Translations under genes and position numbers: made by a program | The notes under the pieces: model-generated | The model's input: the letters and a program-made list of their open reading frames with translations, nothing else | Told to the model about the DNA's origin: nothing | Databases searched by the model: none | In this document: positions 10,288 to 19,333 of the stretch, one piece after another | Position numbering within the stretch: the stretch's first letter is position 1 | Layout: the number at the start of each line of letters is the position of its first letter | Source of the DNA: a virus | DNA: 64,000 bases | Reading direction: 5' to 3' (one strand) | IMG/VR virus record: IMGVR_UViG_3300017917_001271 | Span: 27,902-91,901 of that record

Positions 10288-12456
10288 ATGCCATATCAAA
10301 TTAGATTTACTGAAACTAATAATCCTGCGAAGCCAAGTATTACTGTAGCAGATCAAAGTATTAATCAAGAAACAAGTTTACAATTTCCTGGAAAAAATTA
10401 TCCTGCGTATGCACCAATTATAGCGGAAAATTTCTTACATTTATTAGAAAATTTTGCTAAGAATACTGCTCCAGCAAATCCTGTACAAGGTCAACTTTGG
10501 TATGATAATAGTGCTGGCGAGAATATTTTAAAAGTTTACGACGGCACTGGATGGACACCAGCAGGAACAGTTAAAAAATCTGCTACCGAGCCAAGTGTTG
10601 TCAATAGTACAAAAGGTGACTTGTGGGTTGATACAGAGAATCAGCAGGTGTATGTATATTCAGGATCAAACTGGCTGTTAGTTGGACCTCAATTTAGTTC
10701 TGGTTTAAAAACAGGACCAGATATTGAAACAATTACAGACACTAGTAACGTTGATCATAACGTTATCACTTTATATTCTGAAAATAATAGAATAGCAATT
10801 ATCAGTAAAGCAGCATTTACTCCTAAAACAAGTATTGCAGGATTTGCCAGTATCGGCCAAGGCATAAGTTTATCAACAGTAGACTCTACTAGTACAACAT
10901 CGCCAACAAAATTTTGGGGAACAGCCAGCCAAGCAGATTCTTTAGTGGTAAACGGGAATGTCGTCGGTGCTGATAGTTTTGTTAGAAAAGATACAGAACA
11001 AACAACTAACTTTCCTCTGAACGTTGCAAACAACGGCGGTATTAGTATTGGTAGTAATAAAAGTTTTAATATTGCAACTGATGTAAATTCAGCATTGTTT
11101 ATATCAAAAACCAGCGGCAATTATATTGAATTCAAACTAAACAATAACGGAACACCAGTAACAGCAGTTCATATTGATGCAAACGGTTATGTCGGTGTAG
11201 GTCCAGATAATACTAACCCAGTTGAAGCATTAGATGTAGCTGGAAATATTATTACTGACGGTAATATTATTGTTCAAGGAACTACAGATGCAACAGTACT
11301 TGGAGTCGGTAGTATTGCAACTAACGGTGGTTTGAGTGTTCAGAAGCAAAGTCAGTTTGGAGGCGATGTTAGCATCAACGGCGGAATTCATTTTAATAAT
11401 TTAGATGGTAACGGTGACCCAATTGCTGGTGTAGTTATTCAACCTGCATCGGAGGATGCAACTGACTTATACGATCTAGGAACTAGTACAAAAAGATTTA
11501 GAAATATCTATGCTCAAAGTTTTGTAGGTAACTTCAACGGTGCATTTACTGGTACACTATCTGGTAATATCAGCGGTAGTGCTGCAAAGTTAGCTAGTCC
11601 GACAAGATTTAAGATAAAAGGCGATATAGAAACAACAACCGATGTTCTATTTGATGGCCAGTTACCACAAGGTGGCGGCACACCGTCTGGTGAACAGTGG
11701 TTCTACACTTCTGTAACACAAGATATTATTGCTTCTAAAACTTCTACATCTGAAAGTTATCTAAATGATCGCTTTTTAGTTTACAGAGAAGGCACTGGCT
11801 TAAGACAAGTATCTAAAGCAACCATAATACAAAACATCGCAACTGTGCCAGTTGGGTCAATTCTTCCTTTTGCTGGTGCAACACCTCCGGCTGGTTACTT
11901 ATTATGTGACGGGTGTGAGGTACTAATTGGAGATTTTCCAAAGTTATTTGCCATAATTGGTTATACATACAAAGTTCCAAGTTTGCTAATCGGTAAAGCT
12001 ACGTTTGCCTTGCCTGATTTAAGAGGAAGATTTCCTCTTGGTAAAGATAACATGCAAAACCTTAATCCACTTGATGGATCTCCAAGGAAAGTTCCTGCGA
12101 AAGAAGACCCAACAGTGGATATTCCAGCAGGTGGAGGCAGTGCAAATCGTGTAACAGATATTGTTGCTGATACACTAGGTGCTGGTACTAACGCAGGCGA
12201 GTACAAAACATTAAATGTAAACAACTTGCCAGACCACAAGCATAACCTAAATAGCGGATTTGCTCAGTATTATGCAGCAGGATTACCAGGCGCTGGTACT
12301 GATCCAGCAGCTGATCCTGGGTTAGGTAGTGCAAGTGGCGGCGGCTCAGGTTTAAGAAACAGCGGTAACGTCATTAGTCCAACTATTGGTCAACCGTTCA
12401 ATGCTATGAATCCATACGCAACAATCAATTATATTATTTTTACTGGTGAATTATAA
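10288..12456 (+). CDS. Tail fibre protein with phage tail collar domain
   Basis: The protein has 722 residues. Residues ~1-110 form a module shared with the next two genes ('NFLHLLENFAKNT...PVQGQLWYD...LKVYDGTGW'). The middle is beta-rich, with a 'EALDVAGNIITDGNIIVQG' fibre signature. Residues ~517-590 (VGSILPFAGATPPAGYLLCDG ... FALPDLRGRFPLG) are a clear phage tail collar domain, which in T4-like phages sits in short fibre-type proteins. The C-terminus ends in the usual 'NPYATINYIIFTGEL' pattern. Its stop codon overlaps the next start by 1 bp (TAATG). It is a receptor-binding fibre with high confidence; its exact position on the virion is unknown. Confidence 0.88.
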   Translation: MPYQIRFTETNNPAKPSITVADQSINQETSLQFPGKNYPAYAPIIAENFLHLLENFAKNTAPANPVQGQLWYDNSAGENILKVYDGTGWTPAGTVKKSATEPSVVNSTKGDLWVDTENQQVYVYSGSNWLLVGPQFSSGLKTGPDIETITDTSNVDHNVITLYSENNRIAIISKAAFTPKTSIAGFASIGQGISLSTVDSTSTTSPTKFWGTASQADSLVVNGNVVGADSFVRKDTEQTTNFPLNVANNGGISIGSNKSFNIATDVNSALFISKTSGNYIEFKLNNNGTPVTAVHIDANGYVGVGPDNTNPVEALDVAGNIITDGNIIVQGTTDATVLGVGSIATNGGLSVQKQSQFGGDVSINGGIHFNNLDGNGDPIAGVVIQPASEDATDLYDLGTSTKRFRNIYAQSFVGNFNGAFTGTLSGNISGSAAKLASPTRFKIKGDIETTTDVLFDGQLPQGGGTPSGEQWFYTSVTQDIIASKTSTSESYLNDRFLVYREGTGLRQVSKATIIQNIATVPVGSILPFAGATPPAGYLLCDGCEVLIGDFPKLFAIIGYTYKVPSLLIGKATFALPDLRGRFPLGKDNMQNLNPLDGSPRKVPAKEDPTVDIPAGGGSANRVTDIVADTLGAGTNAGEYKTLNVNNLPDHKHNLNSGFAQYYAAGLPGAGTDPAADPGLGSASGGGSGLRNSGNVISPTIGQPFNAMNPYATINYIIFTGEL

Positions 12457-14117
12457 TGAGTTACATTATTAACAAAACAGATGGTTCTACGTTAACAGAA
12501 GTAGTTGACGGTACTATTGATCAAACTACTACAGATTTAACTCTCGTAGGAAAGAATGCCACCAGTTACGGGGAATTGTTTAACGAAAATTTTGTGAAGT
12601 TATTAGAAAATTTTGCCAGTACTTCACAGCCAAATCGCCCAATTGAAGGCCAACTTTGGTATGATACTACTGAAGGCCGCTTAAAAGTTTACGACGGTGC
12701 AGGATTTAAAGTTAGTGGCGGAACAATAGTTAGTGCAACACCTCCAAGCAGTATTGCAGCTGGTGATATTTGGATTGACACAACAACTCAACGTATGTAT
12801 TTTAACGATGGAACAGCAAATTTACTTGCTGGTCCAATCTATACAGCACAACAAGGTATATCTGGTTGGAACGTAGTTGATATTGTTGATACAAACCAAA
12901 TCAATCATACTACGTTGTTCTTATACTGCGGGCAAACATTGCTAGGGATCTTCAGTAGTTCTGTAACAGCATTTACTCCTGCAACAGAAATTCCGGGATA
13001 TGTGGGCGACATCAAAGTAGGATTTAATGCCGCTAATGTGTCTGGACTAAAATTCAACGTACCTGCTAGCCAAGCAGATGCATTAGTAGCAGAAGACGGT
13101 AGTTTTAAAGATGCTCAGAGTTTCCTCCAGGTAGATCCGGCCGACGGCTTTACTGTTTCAAACGGAACAATACGCATTCTTAATCAAACGCCGCTTGTTC
13201 TTGGAACTAATCAAAATACAGAAGTTATATTTGTTGGTAACTCGTTACAAATTAATTCGAACATTATAAATCAAAACTTTGCAATTCAAAGTTTATCTAA
13301 CGTAGGACTACTTCCTAGCATTTATGTTAATGCACAGAATCAACGTGTTGGATTATATACCGCGGCACCTACGGCAACACTCGATGTTGCCGGAGATGCA
13401 AGAATTAGAGGCAGTTTAACAGTTGAAGGTAGTACAACAACAATTAACACTACAAATATTGCAATTGAAGATCTGTTAATTGAAATTGGTAAAGTTGATA
13501 CTCCTACTGATGTTACTGCTAACGGTGGCGGCATTAGTCTTCAGGGTGAAACAAACAAGACTCTTACATGGGGGTCTTCAACTAATGCATGGAATTCTAG
13601 TGAAAACTTTAACCTAACAAACAGCAAAGTATACAAGATTGCTAATTTTGAAGTACTTTCACAAACACAATTAGGTGTTACAGTTACTAGTGCTCCAGGA
13701 CTTACAAGCATCGGCACACTTGAACAATTACTTGTTGATAATGTAAGTATCAATGGAGATACAATTAGCTTTTTAAATCCTAGCGTTCCAGACGGCGACA
13801 TTAAAATACAACCAAAAGGTGCAGGTGTTGTTAATGTTGGGTCTAAGAGAATTTCGTTTGTTGCTGATCCTGTCGATACTGCTGATGCTACAAATAAGAA
13901 TTATGTTGACGTTAGCATACGCAGAGCTAGTTTAGGGTTTAGTGTTAATATTGGTTCTTTGACAGAAGCACAATTAGCTGGACAAGTTCTTAACAAAGTC
14001 TTTCCTCCTGGAGATCACGAGGACGACACATTTTTACGTGTCTATGCCCAAGATGCGTCAAGATTCTTAGAATATAAACTTATTGGACCAGTTTGGACCT
14101 ATCAGACGGACATTTAA
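12456..14117 (+). CDS. Tail fibre protein, second of three paralogues
   Basis: This 553-residue protein starts MSYIINKTDGSTLTEVVDGT. Its first ~110 residues parallel the neighbouring fibre genes: 'NFVKLLENFASTSQPNRPIEGQLWYDT...LKVYDGAGFK'. The middle has the fibre signature 'ATLDVAGDARIRGSLTVEGS' (around residue 306), followed by a 'NTTNIAIEDLLIEIG' segment. The C-terminal ~90 residues ('DATNKNYVDVSI...') resemble fibre tips. There is no collar domain. It overlaps the upstream gene by 1 bp, which suggests translational coupling. Confidence 0.8.
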   Translation: MSYIINKTDGSTLTEVVDGTIDQTTTDLTLVGKNATSYGELFNENFVKLLENFASTSQPNRPIEGQLWYDTTEGRLKVYDGAGFKVSGGTIVSATPPSSIAAGDIWIDTTTQRMYFNDGTANLLAGPIYTAQQGISGWNVVDIVDTNQINHTTLFLYCGQTLLGIFSSSVTAFTPATEIPGYVGDIKVGFNAANVSGLKFNVPASQADALVAEDGSFKDAQSFLQVDPADGFTVSNGTIRILNQTPLVLGTNQNTEVIFVGNSLQINSNIINQNFAIQSLSNVGLLPSIYVNAQNQRVGLYTAAPTATLDVAGDARIRGSLTVEGSTTTINTTNIAIEDLLIEIGKVDTPTDVTANGGGISLQGETNKTLTWGSSTNAWNSSENFNLTNSKVYKIANFEVLSQTQLGVTVTSAPGLTSIGTLEQLLVDNVSINGDTISFLNPSVPDGDIKIQPKGAGVVNVGSKRISFVADPVDTADATNKNYVDVSIRRASLGFSVNIGSLTEAQLAGQVLNKVFPPGDHEDDTFLRVYAQDASRFLEYKLIGPVWTYQTDI

Positions 14118-14133
14118 TATCAGCCCAAACTAG

Positions 14134-14142
14134 CATAAATAT
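14134..14142 (+). promoter_or_regulatory. T4-type late promoter (CATAAATAT)
   Basis: CATAAATAT lies in the 47-bp gap between the second and third fibre paralogues, about 22 bp before the start codon. It is followed by AAGGAATAAGGAATAA, a duplicated ribosome-binding-like sequence. Confidence 0.5.
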
Positions 14143-14164
14143 AAGGAATAAGGAATAACGGAAA

Positions 14165-15682
14165 ATGCCATATACCATTAACAAATATAACGGACAAGTC
14201 GTAGCCACAGTCGCAGATGGTACCATTGATAGCACTACTGATCTTAAATTGATTGGTAAGAATTATGCTGGTTACGGTGAAGTTCAGAACGAGAATTTTC
14301 TATTTTTATTAGAAAATTTTGCAAATACAACTCAACCACCAAAGCCCTTGCCTGGGCAGTTATGGTATGACAGCGGAAATAGTAAATTAAAATTCTACGA
14401 TGGCGCAAAATTTCGTACAACAGGCGGCGCAGAACTAGGTTCTAGCGCACCAACTGGACTTACTGTCGGCGATTTCTGGTGGGATACCGCCAATAAACAG
14501 CTTTATACATGGGACGGCTCTAGTTATATTTTAGTTGGGCCACAGGGTGTCGCTGGCTCACAAACTACACAGATGCGTAGTCGTAGCGTTCGTGATACAT
14601 TAAATGCTACTCATGCTATTATTGAAGCTATTGTTGATGGTGAAACTATATTTGTTGTAAGCCCAGATTCTACATTTACGCTAGATCCAACTACAAGTTC
14701 AATTAACGGCTTTACAAAAATACAACAAGGTATTACACTAGCCTATACTAATAGTGATTCATTCCCAGGGCAGACAGTCAATGCTAACCATAGATTTTGG
14801 GGAACAGCGACAAACTCAGACAGACTTGGCGGTGTCTTGGCTGAAAACTTTGTACAAAAAGGCAGTGCTACATTCAGCAGTTTAGTAAATTTTAGCGATG
14901 CAGGCTTTACTGTTGGTGATACTCCACGATTACGTGTGTTTAATAACACAACTGGTGTAACAACATTCCCAGTATTCCAAAATCAACTTAATGATACGAT
15001 TAAATTCCAAACAACAGTTGGTTCTGCAACAAAGACTCCACTACAACTAGTTGGTGCAGATGTCCTACCAGGTTCAGACAACCAATCAGATTTAGGTTCA
15101 GGCGCCTTACGATTTAAAACAGTTAATGCTGTTACATTTAACGGTACTGCTACTAAAGCAGATTCTTTATACTTAGGTGCAGACGATTACAGAACTGCCA
15201 GTGTTAGCGCAAGTTCTGGATCTATTGCAGTAAGAACCAATAGTACAGAAGTTATTGGCGGTGTTAATATTACCGCAGGTGCTCTTAAGGCAACTTATTT
15301 TGTTGGTACAGCAACATCCGCTAACTATGCAGACTTGGCAGAAAAGTATCTAGCAGATGCAGAATACGATGTAGGTACAGTTGTTGCTGTTGGCGGCGAA
15401 AAAGAAGTGACTGCATCTAAGTGGGGTGACCGCGCAATTGGTGCAGTTTCTGCTAATCCAGCTTACATGATGAACAGTGAGTTAGAAGGCGGAACATATA
15501 TTGCTCTAAAAGGCCGTGTTCCTGTTAAAGTAACTGGCGCAGTCCGTAAAGGGCAACGTATGGTTGCAGGTAATGATGGAACAGCCGTTGCCGCAGTACC
15601 CCACGCAAATGATGTATTTGCAATCGCATTAGAAACTAATGAAGAAACCGGCGTCAAACTTGTTGAATGCTTAATACTGTAA
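14165..15682 (+). CDS. Tail fibre protein, third of three paralogues
   Basis: This 505-residue protein shares the N-terminal module of the two preceding genes ('NFLFLLENFANTTQPPKPLPGQLWYD...LKFYDGAKF'). The C-terminal ~120 residues begin with 'ATSANYADLAEKYLADAEYD' and continue with 'GTVVAVGG...EVT...IGAVSANPAYMMN...GRVPVKV', a terminal domain I recognise from other phage tail fibres. An endopeptidase or chaperone role is possible for such domains, but I see no catalytic motif. The gene has its own late promoter. Confidence 0.78.
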   Translation: MPYTINKYNGQVVATVADGTIDSTTDLKLIGKNYAGYGEVQNENFLFLLENFANTTQPPKPLPGQLWYDSGNSKLKFYDGAKFRTTGGAELGSSAPTGLTVGDFWWDTANKQLYTWDGSSYILVGPQGVAGSQTTQMRSRSVRDTLNATHAIIEAIVDGETIFVVSPDSTFTLDPTTSSINGFTKIQQGITLAYTNSDSFPGQTVNANHRFWGTATNSDRLGGVLAENFVQKGSATFSSLVNFSDAGFTVGDTPRLRVFNNTTGVTTFPVFQNQLNDTIKFQTTVGSATKTPLQLVGADVLPGSDNQSDLGSGALRFKTVNAVTFNGTATKADSLYLGADDYRTASVSASSGSIAVRTNSTEVIGGVNITAGALKATYFVGTATSANYADLAEKYLADAEYDVGTVVAVGGEKEVTASKWGDRAIGAVSANPAYMMNSELEGGTYIALKGRVPVKVTGAVRKGQRMVAGNDGTAVAAVPHANDVFAIALETNEETGVKLVECLIL

Positions 15683-15683
15683 T

Positions 15684-15692
15684 TATAAATAC
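15684..15692 (+). promoter_or_regulatory. T4-type late promoter (TATAAATAC)
   Basis: TATAAATAC is an exact match to the T4 late consensus. It begins 2 bp after the preceding stop codon and 32 bp before the next start. A GAAGGATA ribosome-binding site follows. Confidence 0.7.
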
Positions 15693-15715
15693 CTAGGACT
15701 TTTGAAGGATAAAAT

Positions 15716-16666
15716 ATGGCTGGCCAAAATACACTGATTCTTGCTACTGATTATAACGTGATCCAATCAAAAATTGCTTTGGTTATGGGCACAGGATCGG
15801 GTACAACTGGATACGGTCAAACACTTGCAAGTAGTCAAGTTGCTGCAAACACTAACAAAGTGTCTGTACTACAATGGAATAATCTAAGATCAGATATTGT
15901 AAGAGCTAGACAGCACCAAACAGGAAATACTATTGGTTCTAAAGCACCCGGTGATAGCGGTTACACAGCAGGCGCAGATTTACCTATTCCTACGGCCGCA
16001 TCACAAGTTAAGGAAAGTTGGCGTGCTGCGTATCTGTCAATGGCTACAGATGCAGAAACTAATGCGCTAACAGCCCCTCCGCCAGTAGGCGAATCTTCAA
16101 GAGTGAACTTAATTCCAAATACTAGCCGATCGGCAGTATGGAATACATCGGTTCAACAGACTATAACTGTTACTTGGCCTACAGCCAATGATGCAAGATA
16201 TTATTGGAACTCAGGTGGTCAGATTGAAATAAGTTCTGATTTTATCCCACGAGTTGCTGGATTAAAAAATACAACATGGGTAACAATGTTACAGTCCATG
16301 GGTGTTATTAAGATTGGAATCACAGCTACAACTACTACAGGATCAGGAACAGCGATTGCTCTAGGTTTTAACAATATGGGTGCAATCGACAACTTATTAT
16401 TTCAAAAAGATGCACCAGCTGGTGCGTATGCAAATAACAAGTTTTATATTCTTGGTAGAGTTGACAGCACTTCAGATAGAAAACAGCTTATTCTTACTGT
16501 AGTATGGGACGATGCTTCCATTCCTCCAGTAAGTACTCCAGATCCAGGATTCCAGGTTGACGAACAAGTTGACGGTGTTTTAACAAGTTACGTCCAATCT
16601 AATCGTGCAACAGGTTCAAACGTATCTGTTCCGTTGCCTAGTGCAACAACATCAATTATTTCCTAA
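15716..16666 (+). CDS. Fibre-associated structural protein
   Basis: This 316-residue protein starts MAGQNTLILATDYNVIQSKI. Residues 1-130 look helical and include 'QWNNLRSDIVRARQHQTG'. Residues ~145-316 look like a beta-sandwich with repeated hydrophobic/Thr strands and end in a Ser/Thr-rich tail. It has a dedicated late promoter and is the last gene of the fibre block. It is probably a virion protein (fibre tip or decoration). No enzymatic motif was found. Confidence 0.65.
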   Translation: MAGQNTLILATDYNVIQSKIALVMGTGSGTTGYGQTLASSQVAANTNKVSVLQWNNLRSDIVRARQHQTGNTIGSKAPGDSGYTAGADLPIPTAASQVKESWRAAYLSMATDAETNALTAPPPVGESSRVNLIPNTSRSAVWNTSVQQTITVTWPTANDARYYWNSGGQIEISSDFIPRVAGLKNTTWVTMLQSMGVIKIGITATTTTGSGTAIALGFNNMGAIDNLLFQKDAPAGAYANNKFYILGRVDSTSDRKQLILTVVWDDASIPPVSTPDPGFQVDEQVDGVLTSYVQSNRATGSNVSVPLPSATTSIIS

Positions 16667-16684
16667 AGAAATATTCCTTTTGTA

Positions 16685-16713
16685 TTGACAAGATAATTAA
16701 AGTAGTGTAATAT
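16685..16713 (+). promoter_or_regulatory. Sigma70-like promoter TTGACA-17-TAATAT
   Basis: A perfect -35 (TTGACA, 16685-16690) and a -10 of TAATAT (16708-16713) are separated by 17 bp. They lie 22 bp upstream of the start at 16735. The promoter is host-type and so probably early. It gives the glycosyltransferase block its own expression, separate from the late fibre genes. Confidence 0.8.
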
Positions 16714-16723
16714 GTTACACTAC
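16702..16723 (+). promoter_or_regulatory. Palindromic operator-like site over the -10 box
   Basis: GTAGTGTAA (16702-16710) and TTACACTAC (16715-16723) are perfect inverted 9-bp arms around a TATG centre. The site covers the -10 box and the predicted transcription start. This is the usual placement of a repressor operator; it could also act as a 5' hairpin in the mRNA. Confidence 0.55.
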
Positions 16724-16734
16724 GGAGTTATCTT

Positions 16735-17085
16735 ATGGACGAACGTTTAGAAAAAGCATTTGCTATTGCAAATTATATGTCTACCCTATCTAATCAAAGA
16801 CGGATAGCGTTAGAAGAATTCAATCAAAGTGTAGTTTACTATGTTAACGGTGGAACATTTCAAATTAACCGTGAACTAATTACATTTACCAAAACAATGT
16901 TAGATTTGGATTACACACATGATGTACCATTTGAAGATGCAAATGGGTTTCCTGTAGTAGTACCAGATGTACAAAAATTCTTTGACGAAATTTTACTACA
17001 GTATATTACTGCATTAAACGAGTATTCTACGAAATTTGCTGATTTAAAATCAAAGCGTAAAGTTGCCGACTTAGTTAATCTATGA
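16735..17085 (+). CDS. Conserved phage protein of unknown function
   Basis: This 116-residue, mostly helical, acidic protein (MDERLEKAFAIANYMSTLSN...) has no recognisable motif. It is the first gene after a strong sigma70-like promoter with a good GGAG ribosome-binding site, and it overlaps the glycosyltransferase start by 4 bp (ATGA). The arrangement suggests translational coupling to the glycosyltransferases, but no function can be given. Confidence 0.6.
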   Translation: MDERLEKAFAIANYMSTLSNQRRIALEEFNQSVVYYVNGGTFQINRELITFTKTMLDLDYTHDVPFEDANGFPVVVPDVQKFFDEILLQYITALNEYSTKFADLKSKRKVADLVNL

Positions 17086-17930
17086 CAGTAGGTGCTTTAA
17101 TATTTGCTCACAACAACACTGGCATAGACTATACTAGGTTGGCAGTTTTTTGTGCCAAAAGAGTTAGGAAATACTTAGATATACCAGTCAGTATAGTTAC
17201 CGATAACGGTAATTGGCTCAGAAACAATTATCCAGATCATCCGTTTGATAAGGTTGTAGAAATACCCCCTGAATATCAACATCATAGTAAGTTATTTTAT
17301 GATGGAACTTTAAGCAATAAAAAACTTGAGTGGAAAAACGGAACAAGATTTAAGGCCTATGATCTAACTCCTTACGACACAACTTTGGTTTTAGACAGTG
17401 ATATGATCATTTGCTCTAATAAACTTAAAGATGCCTTGTCCAGAGATGTTCCTTTTCAACTCTTTAGACAAGGGTTTGATATTACAGGCTGGCGTGATCA
17501 AACGCCTTACCACCGAATTAACCCGTACTCTATTCCTTTTTATTGGGCAACAGTTTGTGTTTTTAAAAAGGACCCAGTAGTAGAAGCATTCTTTAATTTA
17601 GTTTCCTATATAAAACAAAATTGGTTTTATTTTAGAGTGTTATATAGTATTGATATGGAAAACTTTAGGAACGATTTTGCCTTTAGTATTGCTATACATA
17701 TAATGAACGGAAAAATGCAAGGTGACTTTGCCACCGAGTTGCCAGGCAAACTTAATTTTATAGAAGATAAAGATGTATTACTTTCTGCCAATGGTCCTAC
17801 TTTAAAATTTCTTCTGCAAAAGAAAGATCGGTTAGGCGAGTATATAGTAGCCAAAACAGAAGGTCTTGATGTGCATGTAATGAACAAAATTAGCCTTGAA
17901 AGAGAGATAATGGGAGAGGCACGTGAGTAA
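17082..17930 (+). CDS. GT-A-like glycosyltransferase (paralogue 1)
   Basis: The protein has 282 residues. 'TPYDTTLVLDSDMIICSNK' (around residues 91-110) contains a DxD motif after a hydrophobic strand, as in GT-A fold nucleotide-sugar transferases, where it binds metal and the sugar donor. The N-terminus 'GALIFAHNNTGIDYTRLAVF' fits a Rossmann-like donor-binding strand. The next gene has the same plan, so these are paralogues. Its place directly after the fibre genes suggests modification of virion proteins, DNA or the host surface. The substrate is unknown. Confidence 0.65.
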   Translation: MTVGALIFAHNNTGIDYTRLAVFCAKRVRKYLDIPVSIVTDNGNWLRNNYPDHPFDKVVEIPPEYQHHSKLFYDGTLSNKKLEWKNGTRFKAYDLTPYDTTLVLDSDMIICSNKLKDALSRDVPFQLFRQGFDITGWRDQTPYHRINPYSIPFYWATVCVFKKDPVVEAFFNLVSYIKQNWFYFRVLYSIDMENFRNDFAFSIAIHIMNGKMQGDFATELPGKLNFIEDKDVLLSANGPTLKFLLQKKDRLGEYIVAKTEGLDVHVMNKISLEREIMGEARE

Positions 17931-18768
17931 AGGTTTTTTAGTTTTCGCCCAGAATACAGCAGAATGTAATTACGTAGAACAGGCTTATGCTCTAGCATTA
18001 AGTATCAAAGCAACACAACAATCTGTAAAAAGTATCAGTTTAGTAACTAATGATAAGCTAACTGTAGAACAGAAAAAAGTTTTTGATAAAGTTATACCCA
18101 TACCTTGGGAAAATAAAGAAGTTGTAGAAACAAAATATAGAGCAGAGCATAGGTGGAAATTGTATCATATTACTCCTTACGATGAAACTATAGTTTTAGA
18201 TGCCGACATGATATTTTTAGAAGATATAGAATCATGGTGGAACTACTGTAGTAAATTTGATATTAAGTTTTGCTCTAAAGTATTAAATTATAAATTAGAA
18301 TCTGTAGTACACGATGATGTTTATAGGCGAGCGTTTACAGATAATCAGCTGACAAATCCGTATGTTGCATGTCATTATTTTAAATTTTCTGATAATGCCC
18401 TAGCATTTTACAGAGCGTTAGAATTTGTCTGTAACAACTGGGAATGGGCGTATACTGAATTTGCTCCTAAAAGTTACCAGAACTGGCTTAGTTTAGATCT
18501 GGCCGCCGCGATTGCAATTGAAATAACTGGGCTATATGAAAGTGTTAACGATATTACTAGCCCATTAGAGTTTGTGCATATGAAACCAGGATTACAAGGT
18601 TGGCCAATTATTCCAGAAAGCTGGCAAGATGCTGTTCCTTATGTACTAAATTCTAAAAATCAATTAGTTGTTGGTAATATAAAACAGCCAAAATTATTTC
18701 ATTATGTTGAAAAGAGTTTTTTGTCTAAAAAGATTTTAGAAAAATTAAAGGGGTTTGCTCGTGGCTAA
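17923..18768 (+). CDS. GT-A-like glycosyltransferase (paralogue 2)
   Basis: This 281-residue protein starts with GTG inside an 8-bp overlap with the upstream gene (GTGAGTAA); GGAGAGG supplies the ribosome-binding site. 'TPYDETIVLDADMIFLED' (around residues 83-100) carries the DxD motif, and the N-terminus 'GFLVFAQNTAECNYVEQAYA' aligns by eye with paralogue 1. It is a predicted nucleotide-sugar transferase of unknown acceptor. The close pairing suggests a tandem duplication followed by divergence. Confidence 0.65.
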   Translation: MSKGFLVFAQNTAECNYVEQAYALALSIKATQQSVKSISLVTNDKLTVEQKKVFDKVIPIPWENKEVVETKYRAEHRWKLYHITPYDETIVLDADMIFLEDIESWWNYCSKFDIKFCSKVLNYKLESVVHDDVYRRAFTDNQLTNPYVACHYFKFSDNALAFYRALEFVCNNWEWAYTEFAPKSYQNWLSLDLAAAIAIEITGLYESVNDITSPLEFVHMKPGLQGWPIIPESWQDAVPYVLNSKNQLVVGNIKQPKLFHYVEKSFLSKKILEKLKGFARG

Positions 18769-19333
18769 GTTATCTCATTTTGTTTATTTTGATAAAAAGA
18801 CCGGACAAATTCTTGCAGTTACTAATGAAGAGGATTCAACATTCGAAGACGGCTTAAACGTTTCTTTTGAAGAAGTTGAAGACTTTTTAACCGGAAAATG
18901 GAAGTTTAAAGATTATTTGATTGGTTATAAAAAGAATCAATCTGGTAATACACAATTGGCAATAGTACCGGCAAGCGATCAGGGATTTGCTTTTAAAAAT
19001 AATGTGTTTGAGTGGATAACAGAAAGTAATGAAGATTCGGAATGTATTGTAACATGGAATGGTAAAGGCAAACGTTGGGAATTTAAACTGAACCCTAAGT
19101 ATAAAGGTTACTATGATGTAATTGCTGCACCTAAGTTAACCTTTTTTGTAACACTAGAAAATGATTTTGATTTTTTAGTTAGAACAATTTTTATCAATAT
19201 GCAAGATTTAATTCTTGCGGCAGATTATTATACGGTTCCTTTTCAAAACAAAGTAGAATCTAGAATAGACAAGATTTCTATAAGTTCTAAATTAGTATTT
19301 AAAAGTTACAGTTTGAGGATTATAAATGGCTAA
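18761..19333 (+). CDS. Conserved phage protein of unknown function
   Basis: The GTG at 18761 is chosen as the start because AAAGGGG lies 7 bp upstream; the reading frame also opens slightly earlier at a TTG. The product is about 190 residues (MAKLSHFVYFDKKTGQIL...), beta-rich, with no catalytic motif seen. It overlaps the upstream glycosyltransferase by 8 bp and the next gene by 8 bp. Its position inside the glycosyltransferase run suggests a partner role, without direct evidence. Confidence 0.55.
   Translation: MAKLSHFVYFDKKTGQILAVTNEEDSTFEDGLNVSFEEVEDFLTGKWKFKDYLIGYKKNQSGNTQLAIVPASDQGFAFKNNVFEWITESNEDSECIVTWNGKGKRWEFKLNPKYKGYYDVIAAPKLTFFVTLENDFDFLVRTIFINMQDLILAADYYTVPFQNKVESRIDKISISSKLVFKSYSLRIING

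Noticed and set aside
16667-16684. AAAGAAATATTCCTTT as a terminator after the fibre block
   Set aside because: The arms are short and contain a mismatch, and the pairs are nearly all A-T.
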